Origin: Lachnospiraceae bacterium
Lineage (GTDB): Bacteria > Bacillota > Clostridia > Lachnospirales > Lachnospiraceae
Assembly (NCBI GenBank): GCA_902363135.1
Contig: CABIZF010000005.1
Span: forward strand, 163,762 to 227,761
Length of the DNA: 64,000 nt
Direction of reading: 5' to 3'
In this document: positions 43,195-50,947 of the stretch, in pieces
How the letters are laid out: every line of letters begins with the position of its first letter
Position numbering within the stretch: position 1 is the first letter of the stretch
Made by a program: the position numbers and the translations under genes
Notes under the pieces: generated by a model
What the model saw: the letters and a program-made list of their open reading frames with translations, nothing else
Database searches by the model: none
What the model was told of the DNA's origin: nothing

Positions 43195-44160
43195 CTAATA
43201 TGGTCTTTTTTCTAACCAAACTTTAAGATAACATCTAATTCCAACATATGCGCCCTGCGAAAGTACGAAAAGCAATAGAAGATTTACTGACAGTACTTTT
43301 TTGATTGATTCTCCAAAATAAATGACAATAGCAACACTTGTCAGTATCATTAGTAGAGTAATAACATCCCAACAGTTTTTCTTATATAATTCTATAACCT
43401 TTATTTCTATCAGTATCGCCAGCATCCCTGTTCCTGCCATACATATTCCTACAATCAATATTAGCAATAACCAATATACCATTCCGGCTATAAAAGCATT
43501 TGGAATTTTTGTACTAATCTGTGCCGCAGAATGCCCGGCATCAATCGTCCATCCGACAAAGGTTTGTATGAATGATGCTAAATCATTGAAGAATGATTTA
43601 CAATCGACAAGGAACATATCTGACTGTACTGCCTGAAAAAGAGTGGTTGTCAACGAATACCATGCAAGAAGGAACAAGGTTGTTTGGAACATTACCGTTT
43701 TTGCTTTATACTGTCCTGCAAGTCGCTCTTTTTGTGTTTCGTATTTTGCTTTTGCATTCTGATAGGCTGTCCGGTTACAGGCTTCACATTTTTCATAGAG
43801 TACCGGCTTTTCTACCGGTATTTCTACGATTTTCTGATGTGTCCGGGCATAATCCCGTTCCTGTGTTAAATAGCATATTTTATCTTGACATTCCTCTATC
43901 ATGACGTTTGCGCTTCGCAACTTCTCTTTCTCGATCCGCAATGCTCTGTCTGCCAGCTTCAAGTCGTTCTTTAATGCTTGAATATTCCCGGCTCTGTTCT
44001 CTTTGTTTAATTTCTCGTTCAAGGTCAGAGATTCGCTGAGCTGCGTCTTCAGTTCCACGATAAGCTGTTCTTTCTGTTCTAGTTCTTCTTGTATCTCCTC
44101 GGTCAAGAGCAGAAGTTCTTCCAACTGTTCGGCGTTCTTTGATTCTCTGGATTCGTTCAT
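43195..44160 (-). CDS. DUF6040-like coiled-coil membrane protein of a mobilisable element
   Basis: A 321-residue protein. Residues 1-110 are a long coiled coil (ELEQKEQLIVELKTQLSESL). A CxxC pair follows in YEKCEACNRTAY, then four or five membrane helices (MFQTTLFLLAWYSLTT, AGMVYWLLLILIVGICMAG, NLLLLFVLSQGAY). It resembles DUF6040 proteins found next to MobA/MobL relaxases; the name is from memory. ATG 44160 has AAAGGA at 10 nt. The first 94 codons overlap the last part of the relaxase gene in another frame. Confidence 0.8.
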   Translation of the reverse strand: MNESRESKNAEQLEELLLLTEEIQEELEQKEQLIVELKTQLSESLTLNEKLNKENRAGNIQALKNDLKLADRALRIEKEKLRSANVMIEECQDKICYLTQERDYARTHQKIVEIPVEKPVLYEKCEACNRTAYQNAKAKYETQKERLAGQYKAKTVMFQTTLFLLAWYSLTTTLFQAVQSDMFLVDCKSFFNDLASFIQTFVGWTIDAGHSAAQISTKIPNAFIAGMVYWLLLILIVGICMAGTGMLAILIEIKVIELYKKNCWDVITLLMILTSVAIVIYFGESIKKVLSVNLLLLFVLSQGAYVGIRCYLKVWLEKRPY

Positions 44161-45601
44161 CTATATCACGTCCTTTCTCTATCTGCTGTTCCAGTTCAGC
44201 AATTCGGTGTTCTGTTTCAGTAATAAACTGTTTTCGCTGTTCAGCTTCTGTGCCAATTTCTGCCATTGCTGATTTTCGTTTTCCAAAAGCTCTATCTTCG
44301 TTTTCTGTTCTTCCATCTTGGAAAGCAGTTCCTCGGTATTTGGCAAAATGTTGAGCAGCTCGGATAACTCGTTGTTTAATTTTTGTAATTTCTGATTCTG
44401 TTTTTGCATAAGAGAGAGTTGAGTGTCCCGGTTCTGCATTTCCAGAATCATTTCTGCCATTAGGTTCTGCTGTTCTTCGATTTGACCAATCATGGATTCC
44501 ATTAAGGGTATAATTTCCCGGCTTTCTTCTAATGTCATTTAATCGCTCCTTCCATAATGATAATGCACCCGATACTTTCCCAAAGGTGTTTAGTATCTTT
44601 TGCAATAACGTGTTTTGTTGTTTTATGATTTGATTTTCCGCTACTTTCCACGAGCCTTTTATTTCCTGCCCGGCAAAAAACTTTTGTTCAATCTTTCTTG
44701 CGTCAGCTCCTTCATGGATGGTAGGAATCTGGAGTTTTCCCTGCTTTTCATAAGAACGATGATCAACTTGATTATGCAAAGGCAGATGTTCATTACATAC
44801 CTTTGCCCATTCACTCCGCCACAGTTCACAATTTTTTGGATTGTTCCATCCAGTAGCATCGGTCAGCACCCGTTTCCATTGCAGGCGGTTTCTTGCTCCA
44901 ATCTTCTGAATTCCGTTTTCGTCTAATACAGGGATACGGATTCCATGACGGTCAGGGTTTTTCTTATCCTGCCACCAGTTCGGATGGGATTCATCAATCA
45001 CGATATTTCCGTTTTTATCTCTGACAAAATCCCAATCCTTGACTTCTTTCTTTCCCCAAGAATGATCCGGGTTAAAAGGACGCATAGTTAGAAGCAGATG
45101 GACATGGGGGTTGCCATCCCCTTTGTCGTGGATACTCCAATCAGCGCACATTCCTCTATCTACAAAAGTTTTTTGGATATAGTCGGTTGTATATTGAATT
45201 TGTTCCTGTCTGCTCCATTCTTTGGGGAGGGCAAATTCAAATGACCTGCCAAGTTGGGCATCTGCATTTTTTTCAATCTTCAATACCTCATTCCATAACC
45301 TCTGTTTCTGAAATGTGATTTTGAATTTTTCTAAAGCAGCTTCTTTATCTTCTGACCTTTTGTAGCGGACAGATTTTTGAAAGCGTTTTATATTTTCTTC
45401 TGGTACTATCTGCCATTCAGGAGGTGCGTTTTCACACATCATCAGACTGGTGTAGACCACTTCTTTTTTAGAAGTGTAATAACTGATTCTCCCGGTTTCC
45501 TCGTTTTTCATCACATCCCCATTGAGATATGCGGAAGCGGAGATAACAGATTTCCCTTTACTTCGTCCGACTATTTTGATTGTGTAATGAAAAATCGCCA
45601 T
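43880..45601 (-). CDS. MobA/MobL-family relaxase
   Basis: A 573-residue relaxase. N-terminal MAIFHYTIKIVGRSKGKSVI carries the catalytic Tyr region, SASAYLNG is the MobA/MobL signature, and the three-histidine metal motif is HDKGDGNPHVHLLLTMRPF (His158, His166, His168). Residues 1-250 nick and pilot the DNA strand; the C-terminal 220 residues are charged and repetitive (ERTAYRGTEDAAQRISDLER). ATG 45601 is preferred over an upstream in-frame start. It lies just downstream of a predicted oriT (45851-45883) and encloses two out-of-frame coiled-coil genes in its C-terminal half. Confidence 0.93.
   Translation of the reverse strand: MAIFHYTIKIVGRSKGKSVISASAYLNGDVMKNEETGRISYYTSKKEVVYTSLMMCENAPPEWQIVPEENIKRFQKSVRYKRSEDKEAALEKFKITFQKQRLWNEVLKIEKNADAQLGRSFEFALPKEWSRQEQIQYTTDYIQKTFVDRGMCADWSIHDKGDGNPHVHLLLTMRPFNPDHSWGKKEVKDWDFVRDKNGNIVIDESHPNWWQDKKNPDRHGIRIPVLDENGIQKIGARNRLQWKRVLTDATGWNNPKNCELWRSEWAKVCNEHLPLHNQVDHRSYEKQGKLQIPTIHEGADARKIEQKFFAGQEIKGSWKVAENQIIKQQNTLLQKILNTFGKVSGALSLWKERLNDIRRKPGNYTLNGIHDWSNRRTAEPNGRNDSGNAEPGHSTLSYAKTESEITKIKQRVIRAAQHFAKYRGTAFQDGRTENEDRAFGKRKSAMAEIGTEAEQRKQFITETEHRIAELEQQIEKGRDIDERIQRIKERRTVGRTSALDRGDTRRTRTERTAYRGTEDAAQRISDLEREIKQREQSREYSSIKERLEAGRQSIADREREVAKRKRHDRGMSR
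44179..44538 (-). CDS. Coiled-coil protein nested out of frame inside the relaxase gene
   Basis: A 119-residue protein from MTLEESREIIPLMESMIGQI to NTELLNWNSR, a nearly continuous heptad coiled coil with many Gln, Leu and Glu and no membrane segment. It lies wholly within codons about 354-474 of the relaxase in another frame. GGAAGGAG sits 7 nt before ATG 44538, as good a ribosome site as any in the window. It is in the same frame as the next coiled-coil gene (44160), which starts 18 bp after its stop. Real overlapping gene is likely; function unknown. Confidence 0.7.
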   Translation of the reverse strand: MTLEESREIIPLMESMIGQIEEQQNLMAEMILEMQNRDTQLSLMQKQNQKLQKLNNELSELLNILPNTEELLSKMEEQKTKIELLENENQQWQKLAQKLNSENSLLLKQNTELLNWNSR

Positions 45602-45928
45602 ATCTGGATTCCTCCTTTCTGCACATCCGGTATAGATTTCCGGCAACATTGCTTTCGATTTTAGAAAAAGCAGCATTGCCAGAACGCCCTCTGCGTAAGA
45701 GTGCCCTGAGCATAGCAGCCTGCATGGAATGCGCCTCTCTGGCGAAGAGTGCCTCCTGTGGCATGAGCAGGTCTGGCTGAAAGCCCCGCCGACGGAACGA
45801 GCCCGGCAAGCGTGAGCGCAGACCGGTTGCCACTTGTGGCAAACTTATTGGGACGACCTCTGGTTGTCCATAAGTGCGCCCTTCATGAAAAAGCAATGAA
45901 GGGAATGAAAAACTCATCCCATCCGCCA
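45602..45928. other. Intergenic region of the element carrying oriT
   Basis: A predicted MOBQ-type oriT occupies 45851-45883. The rest (45640-45840) is GC-richer than its surroundings, with CATGGAATGCGCCTCTC and GCCGACGGAACGAGCC; it contains one minus-strand frame without a ribosome site, which I do not regard as a gene. Confidence 0.6.
45851..45883. other. Predicted origin of transfer (oriT) of MOBQ type
   Basis: TAAGTGCGCCCTT (45871-45883) matches the nic-region core known from RSF1010/pIP501-like oriT sites. It is preceded two bases upstream by the inverted repeat GGACGACC-TCT-GGTTGTCC (45851-45869, one G-T mismatch), the usual relaxase-binding hairpin. It lies 250 bp upstream of the relaxase gene. 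Confidence 0.8.
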
Positions 45929-46243
45929 TTACACTTCCTCCATATCGGTATTTGTTTCTTTCTGCATTGCCTTTGAGAAAAATTTCCCATTGGCTTCCTG
46001 CTTTTTCAGAAAACCAATCAGCTTTGGGATGTCTTCCTCCTCAATAGTCGCACCAAGAACGGATTCCACCGCACCGCCAACCTGACAGAGCCTATGGGTT
46101 CGTTTTTTACTTTCTTCGGCTTTCTTTCGTTTTAGAAGTTCTTTCTTCTGTGCTGCATATCGTTTTGCTTTTTCAAGGCTTTCCTGTTCCTTCTTTTCCA
46201 TTTCAAGCATTCGTTCTTCATAACTTTTTGTTGATTTTGCCAT
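45929..46243 (-). CDS. DUF3847-family protein, mobilisation accessory
   Basis: A 104-residue protein, first half a Lys/Glu-rich helix (MAKSTKSYEERMLEMEKKEQ, KKELLKRKKAEESKK), then RTHRLCQVGGAVESVLGATI and EEEDIPKLIGFLKKQEANG. This matches the DUF3847 pattern found between excisionase and relaxase in Gram-positive mobilisable elements, where it probably acts like MobC at oriT (inference). A normal GGAGA site precedes ATG 46243. Confidence 0.85.
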   Translation of the reverse strand: MAKSTKSYEERMLEMEKKEQESLEKAKRYAAQKKELLKRKKAEESKKRTHRLCQVGGAVESVLGATIEEEDIPKLIGFLKKQEANGKFFSKAMQKETNTDMEEV

Positions 46244-46282
46244 TCTTACATTCTCCTTTCCTTCACAAACATAAGTTCTCGG

Positions 46283-46387
46283 TTGCGTATCAGAAGAAGC
46301 ACATGGTATAATCTTCTTGCGTGTAGGTATATCATGGCTTCGGTCTGATAGAACCTTTGGCGGTTTCTTCGGAAGCCGCCTTTTTAA
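46283..46387 (+). ncRNA. Candidate small RNA between excisionase and DUF3847 genes
   Basis: On the plus strand, opposite to the flanking genes: TTGCGT (46283-46288), 18-bp spacer, TATAAT (46307-46312). About 40 nt after the predicted start comes a terminator GGCGGTTTC-TTCG-GAAGCCGCC (46359-46380) with TTTTT. The transcript would be about 65-70 nt. The terminator has no plus-strand coding gene to serve, which argues for a stand-alone RNA. Its U-run ends at the stop codon of the excisionase gene, so antisense control is possible. Confidence 0.55.
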
Positions 46388-46614
46388 TTTGCCGCAGTTC
46401 TTGTTACGGCTTTTACATTTCCTCTATCCCTCAAATCACGACCTTCATTAGCTTCCATAAACATTTCCAGAATATCGGTTTTAATCAGGACTTTGCGACC
46501 AACCTTTAATACTGGAAGTTTCTTCCATTCTACAAGCTGTCTTAAGGTATTTCTGCCGATTCCCGTATAGTCAGCAGCTTCTTCGATGGATAATGCAATT
46601 TTTCTTTGCGTCAT
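46384..46614 (-). CDS. xis: Excisionase / HTH_17 DNA-binding protein
   Basis: A 76-residue protein with LSIEEAADYTGIGRNTLRQL (winged HTH recognition), VEWKKLPVLKVGRKVLIKTD and ILEMFMEANEGRDL. This is the Tn916-Xis-like MerR/HTH_17 excisionase family, which bends attachment-site DNA and steers integrase to excision. AGGAGG precedes ATG 46614. It diverges from the XRE regulator gene and lies 890 bp before the integrase gene. Confidence 0.88.
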   Translation of the reverse strand: MTQRKIALSIEEAADYTGIGRNTLRQLVEWKKLPVLKVGRKVLIKTDILEMFMEANEGRDLRDRGNVKAVTRTAAN

Positions 46615-46785
46615 ATAATCACCTCCTTATAAATTGCATTATGCAATTCTTGTGATGTAAGTATATCCTTTTCATATCTTTTTGTCAAGCGTTACGAAAT
46701 ATCAAAAACAAACTTTATGTTGCATATTGCAATTTTAGAAAAACAATGCTATAATTCATACATACCGAAAAAGGAGGCAGTCAGC

Positions 46786-47415
46786 ATGAAAGATAAAGAA
46801 CTACGCAAGCTGATAGGCAGCAGAGTAAAACAGCGCCGTCTGGAATTGAATCTGACACAGCCTTATGTCGCAGAAAAGATGGGGGTTACCGCTTCTACAA
46901 TCCTGCGTTATGAGAATGGTTCGATTGACAATACGAAAAAAATGGTGCTGGAAGGTCTTTCGGAAGCACTCCATGTATCTGTGGAATGGCTCAAAGGGGA
47001 AACAGATGAATATGAAACCGACATTACGGATAAGAGAGAGTTACAGATTCGTGATGCGATGGGAGATATTCTGGAACAGTTACCGCTTGCCCTTACCAAA
47101 GAAGAAGATGCTTTTTCAAAAGATTTATTACTGCTGATGTTAAAACAATATGGTCTGTTTTTGGATTCCTTCCAGTTCGCCTGCAAAAATTTCAAGGGGA
47201 ATGCTGGTCAGACGGATATTGCCAAAACAATAGGGTTTGAATCGAATGAGGAATATAATGAGATTATGTTCTTAAGGGAAATCACTCCTACCATCAATGC
47301 TCTTAATGAGATGGCAGACGTTGTAAGGCTCTATTCCAAGAAACCAAAAACAGCAGAACAAAGGCTTGCAAATCTTTTATCAGAAGTCTTATACGAAGAT
47401 TCCGAATCGGTATAG
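46786..47415 (+). CDS. XRE-family regulator of the mobilisable element
   Basis: A 209-residue protein with a Cro/C1 HTH at residues about 5-65 (RVKQRRLELNLTQPYVAEKM, VTASTILRYENGSIDNTKKM). The helical C-terminal domain of about 130 residues probably handles oligomerisation or signal sensing. ATG 46786 follows AAAGGAGG; a longer frame has no ribosome site. Divergent from xis, upstream of int; a probable repressor of the excision and transfer genes. Confidence 0.88.
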   Translation: MKDKELRKLIGSRVKQRRLELNLTQPYVAEKMGVTASTILRYENGSIDNTKKMVLEGLSEALHVSVEWLKGETDEYETDITDKRELQIRDAMGDILEQLPLALTKEEDAFSKDLLLLMLKQYGLFLDSFQFACKNFKGNAGQTDIAKTIGFESNEEYNEIMFLREITPTINALNEMADVVRLYSKKPKTAEQRLANLLSEVLYEDSESV

Positions 47416-47501
47416 TAAGACAACCGGAGTTATGATATACTTACACGCACGAAGCATTTCATCAGTTCCGATTGTCTAATATCGAAAGGAGATATACGAT
47501 T

Positions 47502-48797
47502 ATGGCAAAAGGATCTGTAAGAAAAAAAGGAAAGAAATGGTACTACCGCTTCTATGTAGAGGACGCAAGCGGCAATCTTGTTCAAAAAGAATGCGTTGGA
47601 ACAGAAAGCAAAAGTGAAACTGAAAAGCTGCTCCGTCAGGCAATGGATGATTATGAAAAAAAGAAATTTGTTGCCAAAGCGGAAAATCTCACAGTCGGAC
47701 AACTTCTGGATGTGTGGGCAGAGGAGGAATTAAAAACAGGTACGCTCAGCAATGGTACTGTGGAGAATTACCTCGGAACAATCCGAAATATCAAGAAACA
47801 CCCATTGGCAGAACGGAAATTAAAAAATGTAACCTCTGAGCATTTGCAATCCTTCTTTGATTTGCTTTCCTTTGGGGGAGTTCATCCCGATGGAAAAGAG
47901 AAAAAGGGTTACAGCAAAGATTACATCCATTCTTTTTCCGCAGTCATGCAGCAGTCCTTCCGCTTTGCAGTATTTCCAAAACAGTATATTACGTTCAATC
48001 CCATGCAGTATATTAAACTGCGGTATCAGACGGACGAAGTTGATTTGTTTTCGGATGAGGACATGGACGGAAATATCCAACCAATTTCACGAGAAGATTA
48101 TGAAAGACTGCTTACGTATCTTCAAAAAAAGAACCCAGCCGCAATACTTCCAATCCAGATAGCCTATTATGCCGGGCTTCGTATTGGAGAAGCCTGTGGT
48201 TTGGCATGGCAGGACGTAAATCTGGAAGAACAATGCCTTACCATAAGACGCAGCATCCGATATGATGGCTCAAAACGCAAATATATCATCGGACCAACCA
48301 AGCGGAAAAAAGTGAGGATTGTTGATTTTGGAGATACGCTGGTAGAGATTTTCCGTAATGCCCGGAAAGAGCAGTTAAAAAATCGAATGCAGTATGGAGA
48401 ACTTTATCACACGAACTACTACAAAGAGGTCAAAGAGAAAAACAGAGTGTACTACGAGTATTATTGCTTAGACAGAACAGAGGAAGTCCCGGCAGATTAT
48501 AAAGAAATTTCTTTCGTCTGCTTAAGACCTGATGGCTGTCTGGAACTTCCGACTACTTTGGGAACGGTATGCAGAAAGGTAGCAAAAACATTAGAGGGAT
48601 TTGAAGGCTTTCATTTCCACCAGTTACGTCACACCTATGCAAGCAACCTTTTAGCAAATGGAGCTGCCCCAAAAGATGTGCAGGAATTGTTAGGACACTC
48701 AGATGTCAGTACCACAATGAACGTCTATGCTCACTCCACAAGAGATGCGAAACGAAAATCGGTTCGGCTTCTTGATAAAGTGGTAGGCAATGACTAA
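47502..48797 (+). CDS. int: Tyrosine recombinase / integrase, Tn916 class
   Basis: A 431-residue integrase. The N-terminal arm-binding AP2-like domain is MAKGSVRKKGKKWYYRFYVE, a SAM-like core-binding domain covers about 62-170, and the catalytic domain has Arg227 (YYAGLRIGEAC), His-x-x-Arg near 373-376 (FHQLRHTYASNLL), His near 399 (LLGHSDVSTT) and Tyr near 408 (MNVYAHST). All catalytic residues are present. ATG 47502 follows AAAGGAG. The right recombination core lies 126 bp after its stop codon, with AAGGGAAA repeats between. Confidence 0.93.
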   Translation: MAKGSVRKKGKKWYYRFYVEDASGNLVQKECVGTESKSETEKLLRQAMDDYEKKKFVAKAENLTVGQLLDVWAEEELKTGTLSNGTVENYLGTIRNIKKHPLAERKLKNVTSEHLQSFFDLLSFGGVHPDGKEKKGYSKDYIHSFSAVMQQSFRFAVFPKQYITFNPMQYIKLRYQTDEVDLFSDEDMDGNIQPISREDYERLLTYLQKKNPAAILPIQIAYYAGLRIGEACGLAWQDVNLEEQCLTIRRSIRYDGSKRKYIIGPTKRKKVRIVDFGDTLVEIFRNARKEQLKNRMQYGELYHTNYYKEVKEKNRVYYEYYCLDRTEEVPADYKEISFVCLRPDGCLELPTTLGTVCRKVAKTLEGFEGFHFHQLRHTYASNLLANGAAPKDVQELLGHSDVSTTMNVYAHSTRDAKRKSVRLLDKVVGND

Positions 48798-48866
48798 AAA
48801 ATTTCCCTTATTTCCCTTGTGATTATCTCATAAGGGCAAAAATAAGGGAAACTACATATCATTTCA
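48798..48866. repeat. Arm-type AAGGGAAA repeats next to int (element end A)
   Basis: TTTCCCTTA and TTTCCCTTG in tandem (about 48808-48826), then inverted ATAAGGGCAAA and ATAAGGGAAAC (about 48842-48865). Similar arrays lie at about 50740-50815 and 55647-55722. Position between int and the core fits arm-type integrase binding sites. Confidence 0.6.
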
Positions 48867-48916
48867 CTAATGGACAGGCGGGAAAGCCTATAAAATGGGG
48901 AAAGTTAGAGAGATAA

Positions 48917-49447
48917 TTATATAAATTCCAGTTTATCAGTCTGACTACGTATGCCTTGTAAAAAGTCCATCCGTTCTTCTTCTGAAACAGGCTTTGTTAA
49001 AAGTGTGTCCGTTACCATTTGCAAATTGCTGACAGGCGTTTTAACTTGATGTGAAATATCAGAAATCAGCATTTGAAGCTCCTGTCGTTCCATGTCTACC
49101 TTGTGCCGGTTTTTCTGCATAATCTCATACAACCGAATTAAGCGGTGGTTGATACGGGCAAAAAGAGTTTCACTATCATTTGACTTTTGTAATTCCTCGT
49201 TTCCATCAATCATGTTGTCCAGCGTCCGGCACAAATTAGAAGTAAAATGAGAAAGGCGTTTTCCAAAAATCAGCACCAATAGCCAAATCCAGAAAAACGC
49301 ACAGAGTGTCAATGTTCCACCCACTATAAAAATTCGTATATCCTGCATTATACCGCCGAAAATACCGGTAATTACCAGCATAGAGAAAACCATGCCAGCA
49401 CTAACCAGTCTACAAATTTTCTTAGCAGAAAGGTTATTCAGATTCAT
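48917..49447 (-). pseudogene. Sensor histidine kinase, N-terminal half (split gene)
   Basis: The frame encodes 176 residues: two TM helices (about 17-35, 42-65), a HAMP-like linker, and HisKA with His in LISDISHQVKTPVSNLQMV. It then ends SQTDKLEFI and TAA, just past the 14-bp core at 48923-48936. The ATP-binding half is on the opposite strand at 39322-39840. It is translationally coupled to the response regulator (ATGA overlap at 49444-49447). As it stands it makes a membrane protein with a phospho-acceptor His but no kinase domain. Confidence 0.9.
48923..48936 (-). other. Right recombination core (attachment-like site)
   Basis: AAATTCCAGTTTAT on the plus strand, i.e. ATAAACTGGAATTT on the minus strand, identical and inverted relative to 39320-39333. 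It is at the end of the integrase element and inside the kinase reading frame. Confidence 0.8.
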
Positions 49448-50133
49448 TTCTTTTCGCCTCCTGTCCATTGATACCCCATACCATAAACCGTTTTGATATA
49501 TGTGTCGCCATCCGCTTCAATCTTACTGCGAATACGGCTGATAGAAGTAGTAAGGGTATGTTCATCTACATATTTTTCATCAACATCCCACAGTTTTTCT
49601 AAAAATTGTTGGCGAGTAAGTACCTGCTTCGGATTTTTAAGAAATAGGTTCAACATTTTATATTCCATCGCAGAAAGTGCTAATGGTTTCCCGTTCAAAC
49701 TTGCAAATTGTTCCGAAAAATCCAGAAACAAGCTACCATCCTCGTAAATATCCTTAGCTGGTTTGTGATGCTCCAACATAGCGAACATGGCTTTGATTTT
49801 TCGCTGCAAAGCACTAATCGAAAAAGGTTTCGTGATATAATCCACTGCACCAGCTTCATATCCCCGTATCTGATTGCTTTCCTGATCGTTGGCAGTTAGA
49901 AATATAACTACTGTATCAGGATGCTCTGGCTTGATAAGACGGCATAGGTCATAACCATTTCCGTCTGGTAAATTTATATCCAGCAATACCAAATCAAAAA
50001 TGTTTGTTTTTAATGATTCAGCGGCTGTCCTTGCATTCAGAACAGAAGTTATTGTGTAACCGTCCAATTCCAAATTATAAGTAAGCGTTTTATTCAAAAG
50101 ATTATCATCTTCGACAATTAAAATATGCTTCAT
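49444..50133 (-). CDS. OmpR-family response regulator of the split sensor system
   Basis: A 229-residue regulator: receiver MKHILIVEDDNLLNKTLTYN, acceptor Asp in LVLLDINLPDGNGYDLCRLI (about residue 53), Lys in DYITKPFS; winged helix with LSAMEYKMLNLFLKNPKQVL and TTSISRIRSKIEADG then GMGYQW. ATG 50133 follows AAAAGGAAG. It precedes the kinase half by an ATGA overlap. Its upstream region (50174-50194) shares a box with the ABC operon promoter at 39860-39937, tying the displaced transporter to it. Confidence 0.92.
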   Translation of the reverse strand: MKHILIVEDDNLLNKTLTYNLELDGYTITSVLNARTAAESLKTNIFDLVLLDINLPDGNGYDLCRLIKPEHPDTVVIFLTANDQESNQIRGYEAGAVDYITKPFSISALQRKIKAMFAMLEHHKPAKDIYEDGSLFLDFSEQFASLNGKPLALSAMEYKMLNLFLKNPKQVLTRQQFLEKLWDVDEKYVDEHTLTTSISRIRSKIEADGDTYIKTVYGMGYQWTGGEKK

Positions 50134-50255
50134 ATTATCACTTCCTTTTCTTTTTGCAGATAGTATAACAGGCAAATGTCCGAGAATTGTTACAAGGACA
50201 AATATATTTTTCATTTTACAGCTTTTTTCTGTGTACTGCAATTTTATAAAAGAAA

Positions 50256-50292
50256 GGACAGCAGTGTCAAATTGCTGTCCTTTCTTTTATCA
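50256..50292. terminator. Bidirectional terminator
   Basis: AAAGGACAGCA and TGCTGTCCTTT are perfect arms with T-rich sequence on both sides. It lies between the response-regulator promoter and the end of the DUF6061-like gene. Confidence 0.75.
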
Positions 50293-50382
50293 TAGCTGGT
50301 AGTGTATAAGCGTGGGTTCATCATATCGGGTGTGGTATCTTTAACTACAGGAAACTCCCTACAACACTATCTCACTTCTTGC

Positions 50383-50622
50383 TTAATAAAGTTCTAATGA
50401 ATCTTCTGTATCCACCCACATCTGTAAATTGCCATCAAGATATAATCTTGCATATTCCAAAGGCTCATCCACAGCCAATGAAGTAAGCGCACATTCTGAT
50501 CCATATGTGGTTTTTAAATTTTTTTCAGCTTCCCAGCAATCAATGCGAAGCATATATCCAGCACTTGTGTAAACATCAATACTATCGTGGTTTATATTAT
50601 ATTCTGCATAAATTGTTCTCAT
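50383..50622 (-). CDS. DUF6061-like small protein, copy 1
   Basis: A 79-residue acidic protein: MRTIYAEYNINHDSIDVYTS, AGYMLRIDCWEAEKNLKTTY, then LAVDEPLEYARLYLDGNLQM and a tail WVDTEDSLELY. No membrane segment. I match it from memory to DUF6061, common in clostridial mobile elements; its role is unknown. The 120 bp upstream of it contain AAGGGAAA-type repeats. A second, nonsense-interrupted copy lies inverted at 55833. Confidence 0.8.
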   Translation of the reverse strand: MRTIYAEYNINHDSIDVYTSAGYMLRIDCWEAEKNLKTTYGSECALTSLAVDEPLEYARLYLDGNLQMWVDTEDSLELY

Positions 50623-50947
50623 CGTATCTTATCTCCATTTTCTTTTGATAATCAGTTACAGAGTTAAATATCGAAAACATTTCAATCAGTTCACCATGTC
50701 GTTATTGTTATATGTTATATTGTGTTATGAAATTTTCTTTCCCTTAATTTTTCCCATATTAAGGTTCATGAAAAGCAATGGGAAAATGTAACACAAGGGA
50801 AAGAGTAAGGGAAAGTTCACTTGCTACAAACTTAGTATTTTCAAGGGTTTGCGAAGAATTTGATAATCAAATATAACAGTTATTAAATTTCCTAAAATAT
50901 GTGAAATATCAACTGGAATTGTTCAAGCTTTTCAAATACTAACATCC
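50623..50947. repeat. Element end B: AAGGGAAA repeats and core-like sequence
   Basis: TTTCCCTTA, TTTTTCCCAT, ATGGGAAAAT, CAAGGGAAAG and TAAGGGAAAG lie in order at about 50738-50815. At 50908-50922 there is ATCAACTGGAATTGT, close to the recombination core ATAAACTGGAATTT. The region from about 50680 to 50930 is matched, inverted, by about 55545-55780. No coding sequence. Confidence 0.6.

Noticed and set aside
45558..45929. Minus-strand 123-codon frame over the oriT region
   Set aside because: It overlaps the start of the relaxase gene and the oriT, lacks a ribosome site and has a composition typical of non-coding GC-rich sequence.
46359..46387. Hairpin read as terminator of the excisionase gene
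   Set aside because: The T-run is on the plus strand, whereas the excisionase gene is on the minus strand; the polarity fits a plus-strand RNA instead.
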